Shown here piece after piece: positions 12,643-25,400 of a stretch of DNA of 64,000 nucleotides (within the stretch, counting starts at the first letter, position 1; each line of letters begins with the position of its first letter). Below the pieces are notes generated by a model. It was not told where the DNA came from and searched no databases. It saw nothing but the letters and a program-made list of their open reading frames with translations. The stretch is from NCBI GenBank assembly GCA_013398275.1, contig VZSE01012473.1, forward strand, positions 809,342-873,341. Reading direction: 5' to 3'. This stretch comes from Promerops cafer (Eukaryota > Chordata > Aves > Passeriformes > Nectariniidae). Position numbers and translations under genes: made by a program.

Positions 12643-15600
12643 GCTAATACAAGTGCCACACAGTCTGTTAGAGCTTTGGGGAAACTCAGAGTAACTGCAA
12701 TGTTAATAGAAGACAGAGTGTTAAAGGCTGGAAACACTCCCAATTTATGAAAGATTTATGTGTTTGTGTGCATATAGCCCGACTGGTTGATTTCTTTTTT
12801 TTTTAATTCAGTTTGGATGATGAACACAGAACACCTTCTATTTCTGCTACTGCAGAGACATATTTACTGCTGAAACTTTCATGGTGACAGTCCCTCAGTA
12901 GTACATGTTTCAGAGTATTGCTTTGCTGTTGACTACAACCTTTCAAGTCTTTGTTGTAACAACCACAGAAATAATATTTTCCCTTTTTGTACCGGGTCCA
13001 TTGTGCTTGAGGTCAGCTGCAGCCTTGCCAGCAGGTCAGAATTACTCTGCCTTAGTGAAACATTAGATGGAAGGGAGGTTCCCAGCACTGTGAACAGTCT
13101 GCCTTTAGTAAATGGATACCAATTAATGAAGCCTCTGCTTTTTTCTTGCTCACATTTTTTTATCCTTTCGTAAAGGAAGGTTTATTGTCTGTCTCCTGAA
13201 TTGTCAGGCTCAGAGCTCCTTCTTGAGCACTGTTTTGTTCCTGCACAATTCTGGATCCCAGACAAGGAGTTCTGCAGGGATGCATGCAGTGCAGACATTG
13301 CTGCACAGGAGGCTGTAGCCACGTGTCTCTCTCTGGAGAGGGAAGATTCAATACTCACACTGCAGGTGGGAATCTGTATGAGATATTAATATTCAAGACT
13401 ATACTTTGTATTTGTTTTATCATGCAAGTGCTTGGCTCCTGCTCCCTGGGGCTCATCCATTTTCCCCCCTCTTCTAAGCTTCAATCTGGTCCTTACAGCT
13501 CTGGTTTCCTCTCATGAGCAGTCCTGTTAATGGCCATAGAGGGTCTTGGCACTAAACAAGCCCATGAATGTGTGTAGGGCAGGGACTTGCTGTGTGCTGA
13601 AGCCAGTGTGAATGTGCTGCACCTTTTTGTAAGGGATGATCTCAAGTGAAGGTGCTGTCACAGTAATGCTGGGTAAATGGAATTTTTGTGGCTGACCCAT
13701 AAGTGAGTTGTCCCCTAATTCAACAGAGATGCAAATAAGTGATGTAAGTTATATTTAGAATGTGCAGGGAATATTTAATACAATTAATTAATGTGTAATG
13801 CAATTTGAAGAGCTAAAGATAGATTTCTGCCTTTATATTCCTTCTGAAAATTTACAGCAGAAGAGATTTGGTTACCCACTGTCCTCAGAGTATTGGGCTT
13901 TGAATATTCATCCAGCCAATCTTCCTGATTGACTGACAATCCCAGGTGGCTGCATATACACTAACACCAGTTCCTGCAGCAGGTTTCCTAAACTTGATGC
14001 TACCTGCTTTTACCTGCAGCTGAGTAGCCACTCATCCTCCATCTCCACCAGAGGACCATGTGAGTGACTTCACATCAACAAAAGTTTAAGACACAAATGC
14101 TGTAATTTCTTCATCTTTATGTAACTGAGTGCTCTTTTTGAGATGCCTTGCCAGCAGGTTAACACGCATTTTTTGACAGCAGAGGATCAATGAGACTCAG
14201 GAAATATTCACTCTGGTCAGGAGGTGGATATTCACATGAGTGAAGGATTTATGCATGCACCTGTTTTCCCAAGGGCAACCTCTTCTGCCTCTTTTTCTAG
14301 ATTATTTTTTGTTGCAAGCCTATCTTTTTGCAGTGTGGCCCTACAGCTGGTGTCAGGCCACTTTCCCTTTAGTTCTGCTTCAGTCCCCATGCCCTTGATC
14401 AGTTAGCAACTTTTGTGTACTTTCAACTTAAAGTTTCTCTCCTGTCCCCATCAAATACAAGCATTTTCTTACCAGTTTCCCTGCCATTGCCTGACCAGTT
14501 GCAATTTCCTGCTCTCCCCTTTATTCTTAAGTCTTAGCTTGCTTTTTCCCCAATCCTTCCTGCCATGTAAAAGCTTTTAAAACTGCTTGCGTCTTCCTTC
14601 ACCTGTTTGGCACTCTTTGTGGGTGGTGTTGGACTCCTTTCCCAGGTTCATGTGCTGCTTTCTCTGCTGTAGTAGCAGCAGGGAGAGCTCAGAGTACTCC
14701 CACGTGCATCTCCCACCTTTGCAGTGTTGAGCCCCAGGTATGGCCCAGCCTGGAGCTGGTGTTGCAGAACATTGCACCCAGTTCCTCAGCCTGGTGCAAG
14801 CTTGCTGCTGCTGGGCTTCTTGTAGGTGCAAAGCTGCAGTACAGTAGCTGGGTTATTCAGGAGTGTGTAAATTAGTCATATTTGGGTGGATCCTGGCTGC
14901 ACACTGTTCCCTCTTAAAAAGAAATAAAAAGCTGAAATGCTTCATGTACATAAGATGTGCTGCTGCATTCTGAGGTCATGTGGCACTCTGGGGTGTGCTA
15001 GCATGTTGTCTTGTTAGCACTGAAGTTCCTTCTCTCCCCCTGCCATCTGAAGACCAAGAACCTGAGACAGAGTAACTGGTGCTTAAAACCATCTTTTTCT
15101 CCTTTTTCAAAGTAAGATGATGACATAATAGCAATTCTTTGAACAAGAAGGAAGATAATGTAAGGCTGAGTAGTGAAACCAATTGATGTTAGCCCAGTGG
15201 ACAGATAACTTTGAAAACTGTCCTAAAAGAAGGAGAGAGCTCAGGAATCAACAAAAAGGCTGTTCCCAGGGAAGAAAAATAGACAATTGCTCTTATCTTG
15301 AAAACAGGCAGGAATTTCCTATGACCCCTCCTTAGCCTATGCAAAGATGAAAGTTCAGAGATTCCAAGTAGAGATTTGCTGATGGGTAATATATGCCTTG
15401 GGGATGACAGGTCAGTTATCCAAGTTGCAGTTGGTCCATGGGCTTGTGTAAATTAGGATCTTGCTACCACATTTTCTTTTGGAGAGAGATGTAAATGACT
15501 GAAGAGAAATTTAATGGAAGGGCAGGTGCAACCAACCTACATCCTCTCTTAGTGGCTGTGTGCTGCAGTCAGGACTGCTGTCGCCATGGGATGTATCTTA

Positions 15601-17171
15601 GAAGAGCATCAAGCTGTAACAGGGGTCTTAGAGATTAGAGGGCCTTCTCAGACCCAGCCAGTTTATTGTTATTATAATCAAAAGTATATCTTCCCCACTG
15701 TTTCCTCATCTGAGTGAGTCAACAGTGACCCTTGGTGGTTAGAAAGGCTCAGTGCCTGCTGGTCTATCATGCATAGCCTGGCCAACCTGAGTATGTCTCC
15801 TGAGAATCTGAATAATGTAGGCCTTGACTAAAGCATTGGGCATCTTATTTCACAACTAATCTGGCTGATGTACTGGGATGAAAATCTCTCGCCAGCCGAG
15901 TTTGCATGGAATCTTAGTTTCTAAATGGAGGATTTGGGCAGGAAACTTAAATCTCGCTCTTGGACTTTTGGGTGATCACTTTGATGTATGGATTACCCCA
16001 CTGCTAATCTGACTGTAGATCCATAGCACTGTCCTGTTTGAAGGAAAGCACAGGCCTTCACTCCATTCAAAGAGTTTTGGGAAGAGATACTCTTTAAGGC
16101 CAGTTTGAATTCATAGACACCAGCTTGGTGAAATTTAGCATCAGGCCATAACCTGTCATTGGCCCTGATTTTCTTTATAGAAATCTCTCAGCTGCAACAG
16201 ACTTCCTTGTGTCACCGTGCCTTGCTGTGACTATAAGATGACTGTACACTCACAGTGAGCTGTTATTCTGATGGGTATAACTGATGACAATGATGATGCT
16301 GTGTTTTTACAGTTCAGCAGTCGTTTCTGTTCGTTCTTGAACCTGGGCTGTGCTTCAAAACAGAATTTAAGTAGAGTCACCACCTGTTCATTTTTCAGCC
16401 AGACAATCTGCTTTTAAAATATTTTAATAAAAAATCCCCCAACCCTCTCCCTTCAGGAGAAGTCAATTTGTTTTTCTGGCTGGCATCTGATTCCTGGCTC
16501 ATTTTCTAGCCAAGTGGCATCTCCTCCTTCTCCTCCTCCTCTTTACAACTTCTCTTCCGGCTGCTCAGTGTAACACTTAGCACATGATGTGGCATCACTG
16601 GGAACTGTGTTTAAACTATTTGAATTCAACCATAGTAGAGTGGGAGTGAAATTTTGAATTTGTTCCTGCTCTTGAAAAATAAGTTGCTAGTTAGTGTATA
16701 TATAATACATCTGTATGTTGCTAAAGATTATACTAAATTTGAGGCAGGGGAATGGTTAAAAAAAACCCAATTCTGCCTTTCAAAGTGGTGGCCAAGTGAA
16801 TTATTTAGGAAAGCTCTCAAATAAGCTTGAAGAATAAGGACATGACTGCTTCATAATTTGGAGCTAGTTCTTGTTATTTTGTTTGCAATAAGTTTTTACA
16901 CTTTGTTCTAAACTCCCCCTGCTGAATCTGACTATGGATGTTGGATAGTGAAATAAAATTAGGAGTTTGAGGACTTTGTTGTCTAAGAGTTGTATTGCAA
17001 ACTTCTGCTTGTGTTGTTCCATAAAATACATGCATTTTTCCTATGGGTCCAATACAGGGGTCTGCAGAGACCTGTGAGGATGTCCTGTGTAATGTTTGAA
17101 CTGGGATTTCCCAGTGATGATTTGGAATTTAGGATTTTGTTGGCCTTATTTTTTACATGAATTATATTATT
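12643..17171. other. Gene-free stretch
   Basis: No gene or transposon recognised. The patch 13740-13815 is AT-rich with repeated ATTAATTAAT-like words, and 16505-16545 is a CTCCTT-rich pyrimidine tract. Open frames are short and overlap on both strands, as expected for noncoding DNA. Confidence 0.55.
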
Positions 17172-17545
17172 AGAATCATAGCATCCATAGGGTTGGAAAA
17201 GACCTTCAGGATCGTAAGAGTCCAACATTTGACCAATCACCACCCTGTCAACTAAACCATAGCACTAAATGCCACATCCAGTTGTTTGCTGAGCACCTCC
17301 AGGGATGGCGACTCCACTGCAAGTCCATTCCAATGTTTGACCATCCTTTCTGTAAAGAAATTCTTCCTGATGTCCAACCCCTTCTGCCACAGCTTGAGGC
17401 TGTGCCCTCCTGCTGTGTTTTTGGTTGCCTGGGAGAAGAGGCTGACCCCACCTTGCTACAGCCTCCTTTCAGGCAGATGTAGAGTGATAAGGTCACCCTG
17501 AGCCTCCTTTTCTTCAGGCAGGGCAACCCCAGCTCCCCCAGCCAC
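17172..17545 (-). mobile_element. CR1 LINE fragment, 3' part
   Basis: Read on the minus strand this is the 3' end of an avian CR1 element, with the terminal octamer-type tail at 17172 (AGAATCATAG on the + strand). Read on the + strand, it continues with typical CR1 reverse-complement phrases such as GGTTGGAAAAGACCTTCAGG and AAATTCTTCCTGATGTCCAA. It is 5'-truncated, as nearly all CR1 copies are, and lacks the reverse transcriptase body. Its many mismatches and broken frames mark it as old. The 71- and 109-codon frames here are incidental. Confidence 0.92.
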
Positions 17546-20500
17546 AGTGGTATGAGTAGGAGCCACTTAATTTTCAAATCTGTTCTAGCTTAGAAATAAT
17601 ACTTAGGCCACAACTAAAACTAAGCAGAGAATGAGTGTTTTGCTGGAAATTAAACAAGATAAAATTTTAAAAGCCTACACTGATGTAAAATTTTTTTTTC
17701 AGGTGCACTCTTTAGGCTTTTAGTGGTGTGAAGTGCTTTTATAGAACAGTGCATATAAATCCTTCATGTTGATGCTAATGCCTGTTGTCTAAAAACACTT
17801 TACAAAGGTGATCAAGTCTTTTGCTGTAATTTTACAGAGAGATGTCTTACCCCAGATCACAAAGCATGTCAGCTGGAGTGGCTCTTTTCTTGAGGACATG
17901 AGGTCCATTCCCACCACAGTTTATAACACTAAGGCCTCTCTCTGGGCCTTACCTCCCTGCCATGCTAAGGACAGATGACACATACCAGCCCTGCTCCTGG
18001 CATCCCAACGTGCTGGAACAGGAATTGCACACTGCACCTATGCAATAGCTTCCAATGGTGATCCCTAGTGGCTAAAACACATTAGAGCTCCCTAATCTCC
18101 TGCATTGTGTGTGTAGTTGTGAAAAAGCTTAAATTTATTTTGAATGATCTCAAGAACTGGTGAACCATAATCGTATTCAGTTCAGGAGCTCAGGTCAGAT
18201 GGGAGCTGGTGATGTGACATCTGTCAAATGGGATGTTTCACTTTCAGCTGTTTGTGCTCTTGAAATCAGTCTGTGAATTTTAGCTTTCGAAGAGATAGGT
18301 AAATTATGAGACACACTAGCCTTGCAAGTCCACATACTGAGACAAGAACTTGTCATTTGGCCTCACATGGACAAGTTGATGTGTGGGCTTTCAGTAAATT
18401 GATGGAGTGCCCTTGTAAGGCTGTTGTCCTTGAGGGAGTTCCTGCACTTTCTCCCCATCTTCAAACAGAATGTGCCTGGAAGAAATGTCAGTTAAACTGA
18501 AGCCCCTCCAGGGCAATGATTTTGTTTATTACCAAGCACTGATGTATGAAATAACAGTGCTATAATCATCTGTAAATGAACCACGAACTAGGAGAACATC
18601 CACGAACATTTTATAATGAGAAGTGTTCTCTAAAGTTGTGGTTGGATGGAATAAATCAATAGCCCATGGAGTGCACTTTTATTTTAGTCCTAAATGTGCA
18701 AAAGGCAGTTTGGAGTGGCTCTGCTTTTGAGAGCACAGACTTTAAAACTTCCTGACTCCAGCCATTTTCAATGCCTGAAATTGTGCCCTAAGTAAGTAGT
18801 AATAAATTTCCTGAAAATGTAGTCGGCCTTTCATCTTTATCTTCCGTGACTTATTCTAAGTGGGAAAATAATTACAGCTCCGTGTTTCAGGGGGCATTGT
18901 TCTCTGTGCCAATGTTTAATGACTTTTCACTTAAATACCATTCCCAGCTCATCACTTTTGAGCCATTTGTTGTTTGTCCAAGGTGCTTGAGGAGGAAGGA
19001 AGAGAAGAATGAGATGAAGTAGAAGTAGCATCAAAGTGTATGTTGATGTTTCAGCACAAAGACTGGACAGCAGGGGACTTACTAGTTTTTTTTTGCTTTA
19101 GACATCTGCAAAGAAGTTAAGTCATCAAGATTGTGGAAGCAAAGAATCTCCCAAACTGTCTTGTGAACAGCGTTCATTTACCATTTCACTGTCTCTGCAG
19201 GATGAGTATCTCCTTGCAAGCCTTCACACTTTTCTGCTTATTGTGAACTTCAGCTGCTCCTTACCCCCATCCTGTGCCTTCACACCACAAATTGGTTCAC
19301 AAAGCTGCCTTGGTCTCTGTTGATTCATCTGTTTTTTTCCCCATCTCACTGGAATACAGTCTTTCCATTTTGCATCTCTTTATTGCAAGCCAGCTTTGCC
19401 TAGGTATAGTGAATCCTCTGCTTTTGGTTGAAACTATGTAACATCACTCACCCCACTCCAAATTCATTCTGCATGCTGCATACCAGGTTATTAAATGTAT
19501 TCAGTTGTAATGAACACTGTTTCAAAAACATGTTGCTTTACTGTTTCTAGAGAAAGGGTGGTAAGGATCTCTTCTCATTTGCCTACTTAGGCTCTGCCCT
19601 TTATCAGTGGTGCTTCTCCCTTGACTGCTGAAGTCCTCTAGTCCTTTTAAGTTTAAGGGCGTATGAGGTTTATGGTAAAGGTTGTGGCAAGTTGCTTCTT
19701 GTCTAAACAAAACTCCCTGCATGGGATATATTTGTTACTGCTTGTTCTAGCTGGGAAATGTAAGTCAGAGCAAGGTTGCTGATGACAGAAAAAAATCAAT
19801 TGATGACAGAGGAATTTATGGTCCATCACAGAAAACAGAATGGGAGCTGTGATTTATATATTTAGTTGCTTTAATCAATATGAAAAAATGAAGTGTGGCA
19901 TTATACATAGAGCCCTGGCAGTGAGTGATGATGGTGTAATCTGTACACATCTGCCTAGCAGATGAGTCTTTCCTGGGAGGAAACTCATGGACATTGGGCA
20001 GCATTTTAAACATAAAGGTAGGTTTTAAAAGTGTGTATGTGTGAATGGTGGTTTTATGACAAAATACCTTGACAATAAATGTAAGCACATTTGAGTAGAA
20101 GATGGATTACCTGTTTCTCTCATGGGTGATCTTGCATTTGTTAGTTGTTGGCCATTGGTGAAAGCCACTGTGTGGTTCCTGGTTCATGCTAGTTTTGTCG
20201 TTCCTGTGGCACAGAATGTCATCACTGAGACAGCTTACTTAGATGTTTAAATGTGGACCAAAAGGCAGAGGAGGTGGAAATTTTTTTTCCCCAGCTTGCC
20301 GTAAGAAAATTAAATTGCTCTGATGTCAGATGCAAAACATGCCAGCCCATGGACACAGAATACAAATGGACTGAAGGGACTTGTTGGATGGAGGTCTGTG
20401 GCAGGGTTGGCATCCACCATGGTCTAGGCTGTGCATACTGTGATGTGTTGTCACTGTGGAAGATTTTGGGACAAAACATTCCACTTTGGGGGAGGATTGC

Positions 20501-21653
20501 AGCATCACTTTCCATGCCCTTGGTTTCTGTTCTGGTACATGGGCATCATACCTGGCTGCTGCAGAGCAAGGGTTTGGGGTGGGAAGGAGTAGGAAAGGAG
20601 GCTTATGTCCTCCTAGAAGCCTGTCCACACCAAACATACAATCTGCTGGCTAACATGGTGTTTTTGCACTGTCACTGAATTGCAAATGGAGAAATATCTG
20701 TGATGTACCATACCAAGAATGGAGGGTATGAATTCACATCTCCAGCTGCATACTAGGCTTGATATAAGTTTTCATACCCAGTGTTTTTGGTAAAATATAG
20801 TATATTTAACCTGACTTTTCCTAAATCTGAGAAAATTTGGTATTTTTTGGCTCATCTTTGTTTATGTCCCCATAAACTGAGAAGGAAGAGAAAGTAGGGA
20901 AAATTATTAGGTATGGTAAGTGGAGATCACAATAAAATTGTATGCTGGGAGTCAACTCTCAAGCGCTAGACAAAATCTAGACCTTATTTCCTCTATGCTT
21001 AAAAGAGATAAAGCATTTAAAGTTCACTGATACTTGCTGTAGTAGCAGTTGGTAGTGATCTGGTGCTTCATTTGGGAGAGAGAGAAGAGGAAATACAAAA
21101 CCCCATTCATTGAAAGGAGAAGGGAATGCTTTTGTTAAAATGGAATGATCTCAAAGAATAAGGGGCATTTCAGTTGATGTCTTCACATATTTTTGGGTTG
21201 TCTTCAAAAGCTGTTTTCAAGTAATAGTGACATCAGATTTCCTCTGAGCTGAGTCTGCAGTTTCTTGAGAGCTGCCCATGACAGATATTTATTCTTGAAG
21301 TGTTTTTAGCAGAGGCATTAAGCAGGTTAACACATGTTGATACTTCACAATCTTCCAGATGCTCTGTTGGTGTGGTTCAGCAGCAGGACTGACGTATTAC
21401 ATTGCCTTGTCTCTCACTGGAGATGGGCACCACTGAAACACTTTTACTAAACAGCAAACAAAAGGCAGGGGCTGGTACTGGAGAGCAAGTCAGGCCACGG
21501 GGCCCATCAGCACCTTTTGGCTGTGACAAGCTCCCAGCATGGTCTGCTGTAGCAGCCACAGCTTTGTCAGACACACAAGACCAACACATCTGGACCCTCC
21601 CCATGTATTACTGTACTCTCTGTATTTCCTGTGGTGCCTTCTGGTATTCTTTG

Positions 21654-21679
21654 TCTTTACATCCTACTGGATGTAAAGA
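21654..21679. repeat. 11-bp perfect inverted repeat
   Basis: TCTTTACATCC at 21654-21664 pairs exactly with GGATGTAAAGA at 21669-21679 around a 4-base loop. A tight hairpin of unknown role; arms this short are expected now and then by chance. Confidence 0.8.
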
Positions 21680-22375
21680 TTTACTGGCCTGCTGTCTTCT
21701 GGGGTTAGAGAGAAAAAAACGTGTGCTGCCCCTCTGGCAGGAAATGTGACATTTAACAGGGACCATTTCTAGCGTGGATGCATAGTTTTATCATCATTAG
21801 TACAACTGAAGTTAAGGAGAGCGAGTGCTGCTTTTAATTCTTGATTTGCAACCAGTTTGAAGGTTTAGGACTTGTATGACAGATTTAACACGTGGCTCTT
21901 GATAACAAAAATAGTGAGGACATGTACCTGCTCCTTCTGTGTCCAGGTTCAAGCTGACTATGTATCCTCTTTCATGGAGCACTTATTTCCTGAAGTGTGA
22001 TTTCAGTTATTACCACTGTTAACGAGATAGCTGCTAACTGTGGATCAGTCCCATCCCTTTCCAAAAAGTGCCTTTTGCGTACTGCACATGGAAAGTATGG
22101 GTATGAGCTTGGAGATTCCAAAGGCTAACTCTGAGAAGTCCCAAAAGAACTGATATTCTCAGCTTTGGACCACAGCAAATGGCTGAAATACCTGAAAAGT
22201 CTGCTCGGCATTCAAAATCAACACAGGTTTTATTAATACATTATATTTTGGGAAATCTAATCTTGCACACACTAGAGCAGATATTACTCTTTATATGTTT
22301 GATATGTCCCTGGACAACTCCAGTAAGGAGAATGGGTGAACTTGTGGGTAGGCAAGCTGAGGTTCATATTTTACA

Positions 22376-22401
22376 CTTCCATACACTGTGTTGTATGGAA
22401 G
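22376..22401. repeat. 9-bp perfect inverted repeat
   Basis: CTTCCATAC at 22376-22384 pairs with GTATGGAAG at 22393-22401 across an 8-base loop. Probably incidental. Confidence 0.7.
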
Positions 22402-25400
22402 GATGCTCCTCTGCTTGCTATACTAAAGCTTTAATACAGTGGCTTGCCTGGCTTCTGCTTTCTGTACTAATTTAAAAGAGGCAGCTTCTGAATTGCCTTA
22501 CCTTTTGCAATAATGTTTGTGAAGTACTTAATCGACACATTTATAGTCACTATCTTCTTTAAATTTAAATATTCCCCACTCAGATAGTCACAGCTCAAAA
22601 GTCCTGCCCAAGGCAAAAGCATGCCATAAAAACCTATATCGAAGATAAATAGGCCCTCCTGGATGTTGAATGATGAGAACTAGATGTATTTGAATAGTTC
22701 ACAGAGATTGCAATTTTCCTTGTCTTTAGGTACCTCTTAGAGATCTTTCGTTCTCCTTTCTCATGTTATTCATTTTCATAGTTACTATAGTTCAAAAAAG
22801 TTAACCTGCACTTGCATAAGGTGAAGAAACTACTGAACATAATAAGGCTTTGAGTTTTCCTAGGAGCTTTGACTGTGGTTGTTGTACACCTACACGTGTG
22901 GTTGAGTAGCTGGTTTTGCAGCTGACAGCAGTTAGACTAACCTAGCTCCTGGGTGTAGGAGATACCATAGCAAAGTAAGAATAGTTGTTTCCTGCCTTTC
23001 TTTATAGTGAGAGTAATCTTGGAGATAATTAATGGCAGCAGGCTGACTGCCTGAGTCCATGTAGCTCCTCAAATCTGCTGGGATGGGAAGGTGAACAAGG
23101 TTAGTGCTGGGAAGAGCCAGCTAATCAGTGCCTTCCAAGCTGTGGACAACTCTGCATATACTTCATCTCTTTCTCCCCTTTAAATCTCAATTGATGCTAA
23201 TCCTATGGGGAGAAAGATTTTTGAAATTTTTCATGAGTGACTCCTTTATGTTTCCGTAAAAACTCTGAAGTTTCTAATTGCTAATTGTTAGTGAAAAACA
23301 CGACCAGTAATTTTAAATCCTAATAATCTTGCTTTCCCCAGACTCCTGAGTGCACAAAATAATCTGTTACAAAAACTGATGTGGTACCATTAACAGCTAT
23401 TTTTCATGCATTTTTCTTTTATGTATTTGCGGCCTTTCACACTGTTAGTGCACACGCGGGTGCTTCTGATGAAGCAGGCAGCTGTCTTTGAACTGTTTGA
23501 AATAATTGAGCAGATGTATGGCTATGCCACACATCAGCTCAGTGCAAGGCATCCCCCCTGTGCAGTATAAATCAGGAGACTTGAGGAGCAAATATACAGT
23601 GCTAGACTTCATTTCCTCATTTGTCTTTGCCACATTGTACCACCCTGGGGGGGATAATATTTTGATGGGTGCATAAAGTACCATTAACTTTAACATTATC
23701 ATCAATCATCGTGACAAAAGAGGACAAGTAGTCTTTGTACCTGGTCTTGCCCCTTGTTTAGTCATCAAACCCTTTGGAAAATGAATTTAAACCACTTCTT
23801 TATTAAGGCTGTGATTCTGTGATACACTTTTTTTGACAGCAATACCTGTTGTAGCTACTGCTGCTCTACCTTACACCTGTAAGGCACAGCAGATTCTCTC
23901 TCTGTTGTTCTGTGCAACTGCACATGCCTCACCTTTCTCAGGGCTCCAGCTTGGCTCACCTTTTCAGAGAAAATACATTTGCAGGGGGGCAGGGGCAGGT
24001 AGTAGGAAGGTTGTTTTTTATTTTTTTTGAAGCTTCCTCAGTTCCTTGATCCCATTTGTGCCTTGCTTTGTGAAGAGCTGCCCTGACACTCCCTGGGAGG
24101 GCGTGGGCCTGGCTGAGGGTAGACACAGCTGTGGGCTGGGAGAAGAGGTGGAGTGGTTTTAAGTCACCATTTTCAAAAAGCAGTGAACTAAAAGCCTGTA
24201 AACTAAAGCCTAAATGAGTAACCAGTGTAAGTGTTGGTAGTGCTGCAGTACCAGGGATGTAGAGTAGTCAGGATTCTTTGTTGACAGCTTGTCTAATAGT
24301 CCTTTAATTTTTCCCTTGTTAAGATGACTTTGTGAGGGGAAAAAAAAAAATCATCAGAAGTGTGGTGTGTTGCACAGCAGCAGGGTATGATAAGGATGTA
24401 GGCTAGCACTGTCAGAGGAGTGTCAAATTCAGGGTTGCAATCCAGGTCTGCTGCTCAGCTGGGAATTGAGGCAGCACCAGCCAATTTTTATCAAGTGACT
24501 TTCTCAACATTAGCCTTTTGTGATGACATAGGACAACACATTCTTCCAATATCTTTTCTTCTCTTGTTGCTTTCAGAAAGTCACTGCAGATATGTCAGAT
24601 TATGTCTTTGCTTCTCAAAGGGATTCCTGTACCTCACTGAGGGATAGATAATTCACTATCAGCATTAGGTTTTAATTTTATTTTTCATTTGGGTTATAAT
24701 CCTGCCTCTTCCTCAAGCATCCTTCCTCTCTCCACTGAAGTGGGGCAGTTGATGATTGGATGGTATTGCCTTGGTATTTACTAAGTTGCTTCTTAGAAGC
24801 AATTTTCTTCCTCCTTGGGTGAGTGTGGTATGATGACAATCTTCAGTAGGAGATCAGTATGCCATGTTTCACCATATTTCTTCCTGGATTGCATTATTTT
24901 GTGCTCACTTATGTTTTCAATATACACAAATGCTTAGAAGCCTATGCAGCAGAAAAAAAGACAAGCACAGAAGGAAATGTTAGGCTTGTCCTGCTGTTAC
25001 TTTCTGCTCACTTTTTCTTCCTCTCCCCTTTTTCCTTCTCTGTCCCTCTTCACCATGCTGATCAACTAAGGTAATATTAATTCTTCAACAGCGAGTGTTG
25101 AAATACGTGAAATTGTTTCCTGCTGCCTTGTGTGTCTGGACAGTGCGTGGCAACAGCTGAACAGGTTTTGAAATCCGGAGCCCTGGGAATTGAGTAGAAC
25201 AACCTGGTCCAAGGGAAATCTGCCAAGAATGAACGTAGGTTGTAATCTGATGGCTTTGAGAGGCATTTTGCGTCTTGGCTGATTGAGTCCTTAAGAATTT
25301 ACCCCAAAGAGAGGAATGGATCTGTGCCAGTTCTAAAAAAAGATCCGAGGGAGGGATTTGCATGCTCAAATGCGGGTGTTTTAGGCACTAGAATTTCCAC

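Noticed and set aside
20253..20678. 141-codon Cys/Trp-rich + strand frame
   Set aside because: No family recognised and overlapping antisense frames are equally open; treated as chance.
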